From Sedimenticola thiotaurini (GTDB lineage Bacteria > Pseudomonadota > Gammaproteobacteria > Chromatiales > Chromatiaceae): a DNA stretch of 58,014 bases. Under the pieces are notes generated by a model. It worked only from the letters and a program-made list of their open reading frames with translations. It did no database searches and was not told the origin of the DNA. The first letter of the stretch is position 1; each line of letters opens with the position of its first letter. Where the stretch lies: the NCBI GenBank assembly GCA_011051715.1, contig DRKP01000045.1, forward strand, positions 1-58,014, read 5' to 3'. The position numbers and the translations under genes were made by a program. Below, one piece after another: positions 44,095 through 52,568 of the stretch.

Positions 44095-44646
44095 CTATTT
44101 GCCGTCCGTGGCCCCGCGGGCGGAATCCGGCAGGAAGCAGCACACCTTCCCGCTTTCATCGAAGCGAACCCGGCAGACGTCGTGCAGTTCCCCCTTCAGG
44201 CGTCTGCGGGCCCGCTGGATACGGGACTTGGCGCCGGCCAGGGAGAGACCCAGGGAGCGGGCATAGTCGGCCTGGGTCATGCCCTCCAGGTCGCATTTCT
44301 CGATCGCGTCCCGGTCCTCTGCAGAGAGGCCTTCGAGCGCCCTGGGAAGGCATTGGGCGAGGTCCGCGACCGGCTCCGTCTGTTCCGTCTCCTCCGGTAT
44401 CTGGTCAGGGATCTCCTGGTACTCCCTGTGGGTCCTTGCATGGTCGATCAGGCGGTTCCTCGCCACCCGGAACAGCCAGGCGCGGGCATTGTCCAGTTGG
44501 CAGAAACGGCTGCCTTCCGCCAGCGCCTTCAGGAAGGTGTCCTGCAACAGATCCTCGGCCAGGTGCGGGTCATGCACACGGCCGATGAGGAAACCGCGCA
44601 GCTCCTTTTCATGCGCCCCCCACGCCTTCAGGACGCAGTTCACCAC
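44095..44646 (-). CDS. sigZ: ECF RNA polymerase sigma factor, SigZ-like
   Basis: About 183 residues. Region 2 contains RVHDPHLAEDLLQDTFLKAL and ARAWLFRVARNRLIDHAR; region 4 contains LEGMTQADYARSLGLSLAGAKSRIQRARRRLK. The C-terminal tail has Cys residues (DVCRVRFDESGKVCCFLP) as in SigZ proteins, a possible metal or thiol sensor. GTG 44646 matches the family length. An in-frame ATG 44733 would overlap the upstream gene by 38 bases. Last gene of the arsenic-cluster strand; no anti-sigma gene follows. Confidence 0.85.
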   Translation of the reverse strand: MVNCVLKAWGAHEKELRGFLIGRVHDPHLAEDLLQDTFLKALAEGSRFCQLDNARAWLFRVARNRLIDHARTHREYQEIPDQIPEETEQTEPVADLAQCLPRALEGLSAEDRDAIEKCDLEGMTQADYARSLGLSLAGAKSRIQRARRRLKGELHDVCRVRFDESGKVCCFLPDSARGATDGK

Positions 44647-44695
44647 ACCCGTCCCGGTTGCAGCGCCGTGGCTCTCCGTGGCTGCAGGGCCATGT

Positions 44696-45619
44696 TCATT
44701 CGAATTCCATTTGGGTGAAGATCGCCTGGGCATTGCGGCGGGCGATGCGCCCGGACAGCTTCAGGTAGCGGAAGCGCGACTGGTCGATTTCGGTCGCATC
44801 GATGGCGTCGCCACCGGCGTCGATCACTTCGGCAACCTTCTGTCGCAGGAACTCCAGGTAGTCACGGGTGTCGGCTCTCGCCTGCCCGGGGGATGCGACA
44901 TGGCCGTGGCCAGGGACGATCCACAGGGGATCGTAGTCCATCATGGTGTCGAATACCTGCAGCCAGCTGGCGCTGTCGCCGGCGGGACCGGTGCCGAGCA
45001 TGCGCTCCGTGAATACGATGTCACCGGCGAACATCACCCGCTGCCGGGGCAGCCACACGAACAGGTCTCCGACCGTATGGGCCGGGCCGGCATGGATGAG
45101 CCTGAATTCGACGCCGCCGAAGGTCAGGGACATCCCGTTTTCGAAGGTCTCATCGGCATAGACGGGCTCGGTACCGTCCAGCGCCGGGCCCAGCAGCTGT
45201 TCCAGCCGGTTGAAGTGATCGTTGGTACGTGCCCGCTGATCGGCCAGGGCGGCATCGGAGGTGATGATGCGGGCACCCCTGGCCTTGAAATAGCCGTTAC
45301 CGAGCCAGCGATGGTCCTGCCCACCGCTGTTGATGACGATCTTCACCGGCTGGTCGGTGATGCTCCGGATCGCCCGGTCGATCTGCTCCGCCCCCCTGTA
45401 GCAGCCCCCCGAGTCGATCAGCAGCGCCCCGTCGTCGGTCACCACCAGGCCGAAAGTGGCGTTGTTGGCGTAGTTTTCCGCTGAGCGCTGGTCCAGTTCG
45501 CCGACGATGGCATAGACGCCTTCGGTGACCCGCTGGATCTCCAGCGGGGTTTCCGCCAGCGCGATACCCGTCGCACCGCCGAGGCACCACAGGGTGAAAG
45601 TGAACAACAGATTCCGCAT
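44696..45619 (-). CDS. Exported metallo-beta-lactamase-fold hydrolase with altered zinc motif
   Basis: 307 residues with a signal peptide (about 1-22). The MBL fold is clear: EGVYAIVGELDQRS, LLIDSGG, AGPAHTVGDLFVWLP (His181), FAGDIVF (Asp200) and VPGHGHV (His238). The first zinc motif HxHxDH reads SGGQDH at 98-103, keeping Asp102-His103 but lacking the first two His. It resembles SoxH/quinoprotein-associated MBL proteins. It lies 18 bases downstream of arsJ on the same strand, so it probably belongs to that operon. Confidence 0.86.
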   Translation of the reverse strand: MRNLLFTFTLWCLGGATGIALAETPLEIQRVTEGVYAIVGELDQRSAENYANNATFGLVVTDDGALLIDSGGCYRGAEQIDRAIRSITDQPVKIVINSGGQDHRWLGNGYFKARGARIITSDAALADQRARTNDHFNRLEQLLGPALDGTEPVYADETFENGMSLTFGGVEFRLIHAGPAHTVGDLFVWLPRQRVMFAGDIVFTERMLGTGPAGDSASWLQVFDTMMDYDPLWIVPGHGHVASPGQARADTRDYLEFLRQKVAEVIDAGGDAIDATEIDQSRFRYLKLSGRIARRNAQAIFTQMEFE

Positions 45620-45637
45620 GATCCGATTCCTCCGGGT

Positions 45638-46864
45638 TCAGGAAGCCTGTGGCTGTACGCCCGACTCGTCCGCCGGCAGGGCGGGCAGTCCCAGCGACAG
45701 CAGGGCGGCGGCCAGCACAAAGGCGGCGGACCACCACAGACAGCCGGTCAGTCCCTGGGTCTGGTAGGCCCAGCCGGAGATCACGGTCCCGACCAGCCGT
45801 CCGCCGGCATTGGCCATGTAGTAGAAACCGACGTTCATCGCCACCCGGTCCCGGTCCGAGTAGGCCAGGATCAGGTAGGAGTGCACCGCCGAATTGATGG
45901 CGAAGACGATGCCGAACAGCACCAGGCCGGTGATCAGCACCACATCCGCCGGCCAGCCCATCTGCAGACCCAGGGCGATGCCAACGGGAAACAGCAGCAG
46001 CACGAAGGCCCAGAGCCGGGCGCTGCCGGCCCCCGGTCCCTGACCGTGGTGGCTCTGGCGCAGCAGCCTGGGGGCGCTGGCCTGGACGATGCCGTAGCCG
46101 ATCACCCACAGCGCCAGAAAGGCCCCCACCTCGCTGAACGACCAGCGGAGGACCTCGTAGAGGAACACCGGCAGACCCACCACGAACCAGACGTCACGGG
46201 AGCCGAACAGGAAGAAGCGGGCCGCCGACAGCCAGTTGATGGCAGGGATCTTGGAGAAGACCTGGGTGAACTTGGGCTTCGACTTCATCCGGCCGACGCC
46301 GGAGGGCAGCAGCACGGCGGTGACGATCAGCACCAGCAGCAGCATGCCGGCCAGCAGGGCCAGCGCCCCGCGGAAGCCGATCCATTCCAGCAGGCCGGCG
46401 CCGACGAAGAATCCCGCTCCCTTGAGGGCGTTCTTGGACCCGGTCAGCACCGCCACGTAGCGGAACAGCCGGGAGCTGCCGCCACCGCTCAGGGCCTTGA
46501 CGCTGGCCTTGGCCGACATCTTGTTGAGGTCCTTGGCGATGCCGGAGAGGGCCTGGGCCGCCATCACGTAGGGCACCGACAGCCAGGCATCCGGCACCGT
46601 CAGTGCCAGCAGGGCCGCCACCTGCATCCCCATGCCGATATGCATGGTCAGGTTGAGGCCGATGCGCGCCCCCAGCCAGCCCCCGACCAGATTGGTGATG
46701 ACACCGAACAGCTCATAGAACAGGAACAGCATGGCCACCTCGAACGGAGAGTAGCCGAGCAGGTGGAAGTAGAGCACCACCAGCATGCGGATGGCGCCAT
46801 CGGTGACGGTGAAGGCCCAGTAGCCCGCCGTGACCACCAGGTAGTTGCGTGTGCCCTGGTCCAT
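45638..46864 (-). CDS. arsJ: Organoarsenical (1-arseno-3-phosphoglycerate) efflux MFS transporter ArsJ
   Basis: MFS-type permease of 408 residues with about 11-12 TM helices. NYLVVTAGYWAFTVTDGAIRMLVVLYF and SGIAKDLNKMSAKASVK are characteristic of ArsJ. In known systems a dedicated GAPDH makes unstable 1-arseno-3-phosphoglycerate from arsenate, and ArsJ exports it. Here the GAPDH gene ends 2 bases before the arsJ ATG, supporting that role. Confidence 0.93.
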   Translation of the reverse strand: MDQGTRNYLVVTAGYWAFTVTDGAIRMLVVLYFHLLGYSPFEVAMLFLFYELFGVITNLVGGWLGARIGLNLTMHIGMGMQVAALLALTVPDAWLSVPYVMAAQALSGIAKDLNKMSAKASVKALSGGGSSRLFRYVAVLTGSKNALKGAGFFVGAGLLEWIGFRGALALLAGMLLLVLIVTAVLLPSGVGRMKSKPKFTQVFSKIPAINWLSAARFFLFGSRDVWFVVGLPVFLYEVLRWSFSEVGAFLALWVIGYGIVQASAPRLLRQSHHGQGPGAGSARLWAFVLLLFPVGIALGLQMGWPADVVLITGLVLFGIVFAINSAVHSYLILAYSDRDRVAMNVGFYYMANAGGRLVGTVISGWAYQTQGLTGCLWWSAAFVLAAALLSLGLPALPADESGVQPQAS

Positions 46865-46866
46865 GG

Positions 46867-47871
46867 TCACAGCGATTCGGCCAGCATCCCCACGATATCC
46901 ATCATGCGATTGACGTAGCCCCATTCGTTGTCGTACCAGGCGTAGACCTTCACCTGGGTGTCGTCGATCACCATGGTGGAGAGGGCATCGACGATGGAGG
47001 AGCGGGGATCGTCGAGATAGTCGACCGAGACCAGGGGACGCTCCTCGTAGCCGAGGATGCCCTGGAGTTCACCGGCGGCCGCCTCCCGGAAGAGGTCGTT
47101 CACCTCGTCGGCGGTGACCGGGCGCTGCGCCTCGAACACGAAATCGGTCAGGGAGGCGTTGAGCAGCGGCACCCGCACCGCGTGGCCGTTCAGCCGGCCC
47201 TCCAGTTCCGGGAAGATCCTGGTGATGGCGCGGGCCGAGCCGGTGGAGGTGGGGATCAGGGACTGGCCGCAGGCGCGCGCCCGGCGCAGGTCCTTGTGCC
47301 CCTTGTCGACGATGGTCTGGGTGTTGGTGATGTCGTGGATGGTGGTCATGCAGCCGTGGCGGATGCCGATCTTCTCGTGCATCACCTTGACCACCGGCGC
47401 CAGGCAGTTGGTGGTACAGGAGGCGGCGGTCACCAGATGATCCTGTTCCGGCCGGTAGCGCTGGTGGTTGACGCCATAGACGATGTTCAGGGCACCCTCG
47501 GTGGGTGCCGCCACCACCACCTTGCGGACCCCCTGGTCGAAATAGGCCTGCAGAGACTCCGGTCGCTTGTGGTGTTTGCCGGTGGCCTCGACGACGATAT
47601 CACAGTCCGACCAGTCGCCGGCGGCGATGGTGTCGTGGGAGGAGTAGGCGAGGGAGCGCCCGTCGATGGTCATGGCGTCGTCCCCGCCGGCGGTCTCCCG
47701 GTCCCACCGGCCATGCACGGAGTCGAATCGCAGCAGGTGGGCGGAACCGGCGGCATCGGTGGCGATCTCGTTGACGCGCACAAACTCGATCCCGTCCCGG
47801 TCCCAGCCGGCCCTCATCCCCAACCGCCCCATGCGGCCGAAGCCGTTGATGCCCACCCGTATGTTGCTCAT
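46867..47871 (-). CDS. ArsJ-associated glyceraldehyde-3-phosphate dehydrogenase
   Basis: 334-residue NAD-type GAPDH. NAD-binding start [17 protein letters not shown], catalytic Cys in [14 protein letters not shown] (about residue 150), and C-terminal [15 protein letters not shown]. Its tight coupling to arsJ shows it serves arsenate resistance, using arsenate in place of phosphate, rather than glycolysis. Start ATG 47871 has AAGGGG upstream. Confidence 0.95.
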   Translation of the reverse strand: MSNIRVGINGFGRMGRLGMRAGWDRDGIEFVRVNEIATDAAGSAHLLRFDSVHGRWDRETAGGDDAMTIDGRSLAYSSHDTIAAGDWSDCDIVVEATGKHHKRPESLQAYFDQGVRKVVVAAPTEGALNIVYGVNHQRYRPEQDHLVTAASCTTNCLAPVVKVMHEKIGIRHGCMTTIHDITNTQTIVDKGHKDLRRARACGQSLIPTSTGSARAITRIFPELEGRLNGHAVRVPLLNASLTDFVFEAQRPVTADEVNDLFREAAAGELQGILGYEERPLVSVDYLDDPRSSIVDALSTMVIDDTQVKVYAWYDNEWGYVNRMMDIVGMLAESL

Positions 47872-47900
47872 TCGATTTCCCCTTGTGTATTCATATCCTC

Positions 47901-47925
47901 ATCGACGGATCCGATTGCCGTCGAT
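47901..47925. promoter_or_regulatory. Dyad upstream of GAPDH-arsJ
   Basis: ATCGACGG (47901-47908) and CCGTCGAT (47918-47925) are a perfect 8-bp inverted repeat with a 9-bp spacer, 30 bp before the GAPDH start on the minus strand. Candidate operator for the gapdh-arsJ-MBL unit; it does not resemble the dyad near arsR. Confidence 0.4.
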
Positions 47926-47939
47926 TTCCATGCTCGCCG

Positions 47940-48162
47940 CCGGCCCCATGCCTCTCCTCCTTCACGGAGCTGGCCGCAGGAGCGGCGCCCCCGCCGTGAA
48001 CCGACCATCCGGCTGTCGCCGTCGTGGCGGGGGGGCGGCCACCGTAACGCCCCGGGCCTTCGGTGTCGGCCCTGACGGGCACGGTGATTCGAACCGTCGT
48101 CGGTGGAGGGCCTCCACAGGCGGCCCGGGACGTCACCGTGGCCACCGTGTGAATCCGCCCGG
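47940..48162. repeat. Long direct repeat, copy A
   Basis: About 223 bases, starting CCGGCCCCATG and ending GTGTGAATCCGCCCGG. Copy B at 48192-48422 has the same order of segments with scattered substitutions and a small insertion. The core CGTCGTCGGTGGAGGGCCTC is identical in both. Confidence 0.85.
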
Positions 48163-48191
48163 CGAACCATCCATCCAACTCACCGCGATGT

Positions 48192-48422
48192 CCGGCCCCA
48201 TGTCACTCCTTCTTTACGGACCTGGCCGGTGGCAGATACCGTAGGAGCGGCGCCCCCGCCGCGAACCATCCGGCTGTCGCGGTCGTGGCGGGGGGCGGTC
48301 ACCGCAACGCCCCGGGCCTTCGGTGTCGGCCCTGGTGGACGCGGCGGTTCGAACCGTCGTCGGTGGAGGGCCTCCACAGGCGGCCCGGGACGTCACGGTG
48401 ACCGCCGTGTGAATCCGCCCGG
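48192..48422. repeat. Long direct repeat, copy B, with REP-like ends
   Basis: About 231 bases, homologous to copy A. Within it GTAGGAGCGGCGCCCCCGCC (from 48240) is mirrored by the inverted GGCGGGGGCGCCGCC ending near 48445, so the copy is bracketed by an inverted repeat of about 22 bp. Internal short dyads (CGGTCACCG/CGGTGACCG) suggest a structured element. Confidence 0.85.
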
Positions 48423-48491
48423 GGATTCGCGGCGGGGGCGCCGCCCCTGCCGGTACGTTGCCATAGTCACTCCGGTGGACGACAGCACCGG

Positions 48492-49412
48492 TCACAGCTC
48501 GTAGTCGCCGCTGTAGGGCTTCTCCCCCTCCACCGTGGGCAGGGTCAGCCGGTTGCCCCAGTGGGACCAGCCACCGTCGTACAGCCGCACGTCCCTGGCC
48601 CCCAGGTGTTTGAGTTGCAGGTAGGCCAGGCTCATGCGGAAGCCGTCGTGGCAGTAGACGTAGATGGTCCTGTCCAGCGGGATCTCCCGGTAGAGCTCGG
48701 CCAGTTCCTCGTCGGACCGCCATTTCTGGGCACTGGTCCCATCCAGGCTGACCACGTTGACGGCGCCCGGAATGTGCCCGGCCATGATCGAGTGCTTGAT
48801 CACCTCGCCGGTGTACATCGGATGGGGACGGGCGTCCAGCAGCACCACGTTCGGGTCGCGCCGGGAGACCACGTCGTCGTAGACGTCGGTCCATTCGATG
48901 AACAGGTCGGGATTGGCCTCCTTCAGGGTCACCGTTCCGGGGCTCGGCGCCGGGGTGGGTTCCCTGGTCATCTCCTCGAATGCGCTCCACTCCACGGTGC
49001 CGCCGTTGAGGATCTTCACCCGCTCCATGTCGAAGCCGTACAGCTCGAGCAGGTAGTAGAGGCGCGACACCAGCGCCGTGTTGGAGTCGTCGTAGAGCAC
49101 CAGGGTGGAATCGTCGTCGATACCCCATCCGCGCAGCGTCTTCTGGAACGCCTCGCGGGAGGGAAAGCGCATCAGGGGATTGCCCTGGTTGTCGCCCAGG
49201 TCCTTGAAGCGCTGCACCTGGATGGCGCCCGGGATGTGTCCCACGGTGAAATAGCGGTGTGGGTGATAGCGCACCTCCAGCACCACCAGCCCGTCGTCGT
49301 CGATGTGTTCCGACAGCCAGTCTGAATCGACCAGGTAGGCGGGTTCGGCAAGGGCCAGGGCAGGGGCCAGCCACAGCAGGCCGGTCAGCCACAGGGTGAG
49401 TCGTCTTCTCAT
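48492..49412 (-). CDS. Periplasmic two-domain rhodanese (sulfurtransferase) of the ars operon
   Basis: 306 residues with a signal peptide (1-22, ending ALALA). Domain 1 (about 24-150) has VGHIPGAI but an Asp-rich loop LYDDSN in place of the active Cys. Domain 2 (about 165-300) has AGHIPGAVNV and active loop YCHDGFRMS with Cys254. This is the thiosulfate/mercaptopyruvate sulfurtransferase layout. Its ATG overlaps the acr3 stop by four bases, so it is cotranscribed with arsenite efflux. A role in arsenic-sulfur chemistry is inference. Confidence 0.92.
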   Translation of the reverse strand: MRRRLTLWLTGLLWLAPALALAEPAYLVDSDWLSEHIDDDGLVVLEVRYHPHRYFTVGHIPGAIQVQRFKDLGDNQGNPLMRFPSREAFQKTLRGWGIDDDSTLVLYDDSNTALVSRLYYLLELYGFDMERVKILNGGTVEWSAFEEMTREPTPAPSPGTVTLKEANPDLFIEWTDVYDDVVSRRDPNVVLLDARPHPMYTGEVIKHSIMAGHIPGAVNVVSLDGTSAQKWRSDEELAELYREIPLDRTIYVYCHDGFRMSLAYLQLKHLGARDVRLYDGGWSHWGNRLTLPTVEGEKPYSGDYEL

Positions 49413-50503
49413 GCGTCTCCTCCGGGATTCGGTTGGGCGGATTGGTACCATTGTCTGCTGCTGTTGACGATCCGGACCACGGACAGCATCACCGGCACCT
49501 CGATCAGGACGCCGACCACCGTGGCCAGGGCGGCGCCCGAATCGAAGCCGAACAGCACGATGGCGGTGGCCACGGCCAGTTCGAAGAAGTTGCTCGCCCC
49601 GATCAGGGCCGAAGGACCGGCGACCGAGTGATCCACTCCGAGTCGCCTGTTGAGCAGATAGGCAAGTCCGGAGTTGAAATAGACCTGGATCAGGATGGGG
49701 ACGGCCAGCAGCAGGATGATCAGCGGCTGCGCGATGATCTGTTGCCCCTGGAATCCGAACAGCAGCACCAGGGTGGCCAGCAGTGCGGCCAGGGAGAGGG
49801 GCCCCAGGATGTCGAGCGTCCCCTGCAACGCGGCCTCTCCGCCACGCCGCAGCAGCCAGAAGCGCCACACCTGGGAGACGGCGACCGGCAGCACGATATA
49901 CAGGAGCACGGACAACAGCAGGGTGTCCCAGGGCACGGTGATGGCGGAGATGCCGAGCAGCAGTCCCACCACCGGGGCGAAGGCGAAGATCATGATCACG
50001 TCGTTGAGGGCGACCTGGGTCAGGGTGAAATGGGGCTCCCCCCGGGTCAGGTTGCTCCAGACGAAGACCATGGCGGTACAGGGCGCCGCGGCCAGCAGGA
50101 TCAGGCCGGCGATGTAGCTGTCGATCTGGTCGGCCGGCAGCCAGTCCGCGAACAGCCCGCGGATGAAGATCCACCCCAGCAGGGCCATGGAAAAGGGCTT
50201 CACCGCCCAGTTGATGAACAGGGTGACACCGACACCGCGCCAGTGCTCCCTGACCTGGTGCAGGGCGCGGAAGTCGATCTTCAGCAGCATCGGGACGATC
50301 ATCAGCCAGATCAGGATCGCCACCGGCAGGTTGACCTGGGCCACCTCGAGCCGTCCGAGCAGTTGAAACGGCGCCGGGAACCAGTGCCCCAGGGTGATGC
50401 CGGCGACGATACAGAGAAAGACCCACAGGGTGAGATAGCGCTCGAACAGATTCATCCCGGCGCCGGACTGCTTTCTGCTGGCGATCTCGCATTGGGCGGA
50501 CAT
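49409..50503 (-). CDS. acr3: Arsenite efflux permease ACR3 family
   Basis: Inner-membrane As(III) exporter of 364 residues with ten hydrophobic helices (FERYLTLWVFLCIVAGITLGHWFP at the start of TM1). The essential Cys region is AAAPCTAMVFVWSNLTRG, and GASNFFELAVATAIVLFG is also characteristic. ATG 50503 opens the reading frame; an internal ATG (MNLFERYLT) is a possible shorter start. It lies 33 bases downstream of arsR. Confidence 0.95.
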   Translation of the reverse strand: MSAQCEIASRKQSGAGMNLFERYLTLWVFLCIVAGITLGHWFPAPFQLLGRLEVAQVNLPVAILIWLMIVPMLLKIDFRALHQVREHWRGVGVTLFINWAVKPFSMALLGWIFIRGLFADWLPADQIDSYIAGLILLAAAPCTAMVFVWSNLTRGEPHFTLTQVALNDVIMIFAFAPVVGLLLGISAITVPWDTLLLSVLLYIVLPVAVSQVWRFWLLRRGGEAALQGTLDILGPLSLAALLATLVLLFGFQGQQIIAQPLIILLLAVPILIQVYFNSGLAYLLNRRLGVDHSVAGPSALIGASNFFELAVATAIVLFGFDSGAALATVVGVLIEVPVMLSVVRIVNSSRQWYQSAQPNPGGDA

Positions 50504-50536
50504 GATGGTTCCCGGTCGCTGTAAGTGAAGGGTGGA

Positions 50537-50884
50537 TCAGGCGTTGCAGAGCCCGTCGCCGCTGCCCGACACCCCCGCCAGGGCGGCGGCATCACTGGCA
50601 TAGGGCTCTTCACCCCTGATCCCGTCCGCCGCGGCCCGGATCACCTCGCCGGCCCAGGAGGGCAGTCGGGGATTGATGGAATAGTGGATCCACAATCCCT
50701 GCTTCCGGTCGGTGACGAGGGCGGCCCTGCGCAGGATGGCCAGGTGATGGGAGACCTTCGGCTGGGGGATCCCCAGGGCCTCGGTGAATTCGCAGACACA
50801 GAGCTCCGGGGTGGCGGTCAACAGCACCAGGCAGCGCAGGCGGGTGGGGTCGGAAAGGGCCTTGAACAGGGCAGGGGCGTCCAT
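50537..50884 (-). CDS. arsR: Arsenic-responsive repressor ArsR
   Basis: 115-residue winged-helix repressor. LFKALSDPTRLRCLVLL, then ELCVCEF (the As(III)-binding CxC at the start of the recognition region), PQPKVSHHLAILRRAALV and RKQGLWIHYSINP. As(III) binding should release DNA and switch on acr3 and the divergent arsP. A further Cys lies near the C-terminus. Confidence 0.95.
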   Translation of the reverse strand: MDAPALFKALSDPTRLRCLVLLTATPELCVCEFTEALGIPQPKVSHHLAILRRAALVTDRKQGLWIHYSINPRLPSWAGEVIRAAADGIRGEEPYASDAAALAGVSGSGDGLCNA

Positions 50885-50896
50885 ATGCAGTATTTT

Positions 50897-50945
50897 CTAT
50901 ATCGACGAAATCGCATACACTATATATCCATTTGTGTAGATATAG
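50897..50945. promoter_or_regulatory. Candidate ArsR operator region between arsR and arsP
   Basis: AT-rich stretch holding CTATATC (50897-50903), CTATATATC (50920-50928) and GATATAG (50939-50945). The last two form TATATC-N10-GATATA, a good inverted repeat; the first and last make a wider one. It is the only AT-rich segment in the 211-bp divergent gap and lies just upstream of the arsR start. Confidence 0.5.
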
Positions 50946-51095
50946 CAACAGGCAGAATGTCCGGTTTCCGATTCGATGGGGAGTGGAGGGGGCAGGCCGG
51001 GGACGGCTCCGATCACGGCCTGCATCCTTTTCCGGCTTCGTTCGTCTCCCTGACAAACGGCCCCTGGCCTGGACGCAGAAAATGGAGAACAACCG

Positions 51096-52157
51096 ATGAA
51101 CAACACCTCCGTCGAGACCATCGACCACCCTACGGGCAGCCGCCTCACCCTCTGGCTGGTCGGCATCGGCATCGCCGTGCCGCTCTGGTTTCTGGCCTAT
51201 TTCCATCTGCCTGATCTGGCAGACTTTCTTCTCTCCCTGACCGGCTACGACCGCAGCAGCCACATGGGGGAGGCACTGCATTTCTTCTTCTATGACACCC
51301 CCAAGGTGCTGATGCTGCTGGCCGGCATCGTCTTTTTCATGGGCATCATCCAGACCTTCTTTGCCCCGGAACGGACCCGGGCCCTGCTGGCGGGGAAGCG
51401 GCTGGGTATCGGCAACACCCTGGCGGCGACCCTGGGCATCGTCACCCCCTTCTGTTCCTGTTCGGCGGTTCCCCTGTTCATCGGCTTTCTGTCGGCCGGG
51501 GTCCCACTGGGGGTGACCTTCTCGTTTCTGGTATCGGCCCCCATGGTCAACGAGATCGCCCTGGCCCTGCTGCTGGGCCTGTTTGGCTGGCAGATCGCCG
51601 CCCTGTATCTGGGTTTGGGGCTGCTGGTTGCCATCGTCTCCGGACTGATCATCGGCAAACTGGGCATGGAGCGGCACCTGCAGGACTGGGTGCGTGAGAT
51701 CCACGCCGGCACGGCGACGCCGACCGGTAATTCGGGAATGAACTGGGAGGCGCGCTTCCAGGCCGGCTGGCACCATGTGAAGGAGATCGTGTGGAAGGTC
51801 TGGCCCTACATCCTGGTGGGTATCGCCGTGGGTGCCGGCATCCATGGCTTCGTGCCCCAGGACTTCATGGCCTCCTTCATGGGCAAGGACGTCTGGTGGT
51901 CGGTACCCGCCGCGGTGGTGATGGGCGTGCCCATGTACACCAATGCCGCCGGCATCATCCCCATCGTCGAGGCCCTGATCGGCAAGGGCGCCGCCCTGGG
52001 AACGACACTGGCCTTCATGATGAGCGTGATCGCGCTCTCCCTGCCGGAGATACTGATCCTGCGCAAGGTGCTCAAGCTGCCCCTGATCGCCACCTTCGTC
52101 GGAGTGGTCTCCAGCGGCATCCTGCTGGTGGGGTTCCTGTTCAACATCCTGCTGTGA
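51096..52157 (+). CDS. arsP: ArsP-type permease (organoarsenical efflux)
   Basis: 353 residues, eight to ten TM helices. The metal-thiol signature is TPFCSCSAVPLFIGFLSAGVP (about 109-129), followed by SAPMVNEIAL, and a second half repeat PMYTNAAGIIPI. ArsP members expel trivalent organoarsenicals (roxarsone(III), MAs(III)); related YraQ/UPF0718 permeases are less defined. Divergent from arsR and first in a run of four small-gap genes. Confidence 0.88.
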   Translation: MNNTSVETIDHPTGSRLTLWLVGIGIAVPLWFLAYFHLPDLADFLLSLTGYDRSSHMGEALHFFFYDTPKVLMLLAGIVFFMGIIQTFFAPERTRALLAGKRLGIGNTLAATLGIVTPFCSCSAVPLFIGFLSAGVPLGVTFSFLVSAPMVNEIALALLLGLFGWQIAALYLGLGLLVAIVSGLIIGKLGMERHLQDWVREIHAGTATPTGNSGMNWEARFQAGWHHVKEIVWKVWPYILVGIAVGAGIHGFVPQDFMASFMGKDVWWSVPAAVVMGVPMYTNAAGIIPIVEALIGKGAALGTTLAFMMSVIALSLPEILILRKVLKLPLIATFVGVVSSGILLVGFLFNILL

Positions 52158-52256
52158 CAGGTGACCGGGCATAGCAGGCCGGCTCATAGGCCGGCCTGGT
52201 ATGTGATTGAGACTGCAGGGTCGAAGAGATACGACCATTACATCTGCGAGGAGACC

Positions 52257-52478
52257 ATGAGCAAGATTTCTGAATTCGAGCTTCAAGGCGCCTGTTGTGC
52301 CAACGGCATCATACGCGCCAAGAAAGTGATCAAGGGCATTGCCGGGACAGGGAAGGTGACAATCGATCTGGCCCAGAATATTGCGCGGGTCGAGGGAGAT
52401 GTAGATCCCGAAGCCATCGTTTCGGCACTACGAGCCGCCAAATTCACAGCCTCCCACCTTTCAACCGCTGAGCAGTGA
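52257..52478 (+). CDS. HMA-like metal-binding protein with a Cys-Cys pair
   Basis: 73 residues of the heavy-metal-associated ferredoxin-like fold: beta strand, then GACCANGIIRAKKVIKGI, VTIDLAQNIARVEGDVDPEAIVSALRAAKF. The usual MxCxxC loop is replaced by adjacent cysteines (ACCANG), which suits a soft thiophile such as As(III) or Hg(II) rather than Cu (inference). GAGGAGACC precedes ATG 52257. Second gene of the arsP run. Confidence 0.78.
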   Translation: MSKISEFELQGACCANGIIRAKKVIKGIAGTGKVTIDLAQNIARVEGDVDPEAIVSALRAAKFTASHLSTAEQ

Positions 52479-52568
52479 TCGAAAACGGCGCCCCGCGCCA
52501 TACATGAACAATTCTACTGAATGATCCATGGTCTGGCAGGGGCCTTTACACACATGAGGAGAAAACCA

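Larger units (their letters stand above)
47872..48491. other. 620-bp non-coding gap inside the arsenic cluster
   Basis: Holds an 8-bp dyad close to the GAPDH start and two copies of a long direct repeat (listed separately). Open frames across it are extensions of neighbouring genes with repetitive Arg/Gly/Pro text and no motifs. Confidence 0.65.

Noticed and set aside
48214-49392. Frames through the repeat gap as an extra ars gene
   Set aside because: They are out-of-frame extensions of the rhodanese gene into duplicated non-coding sequence.
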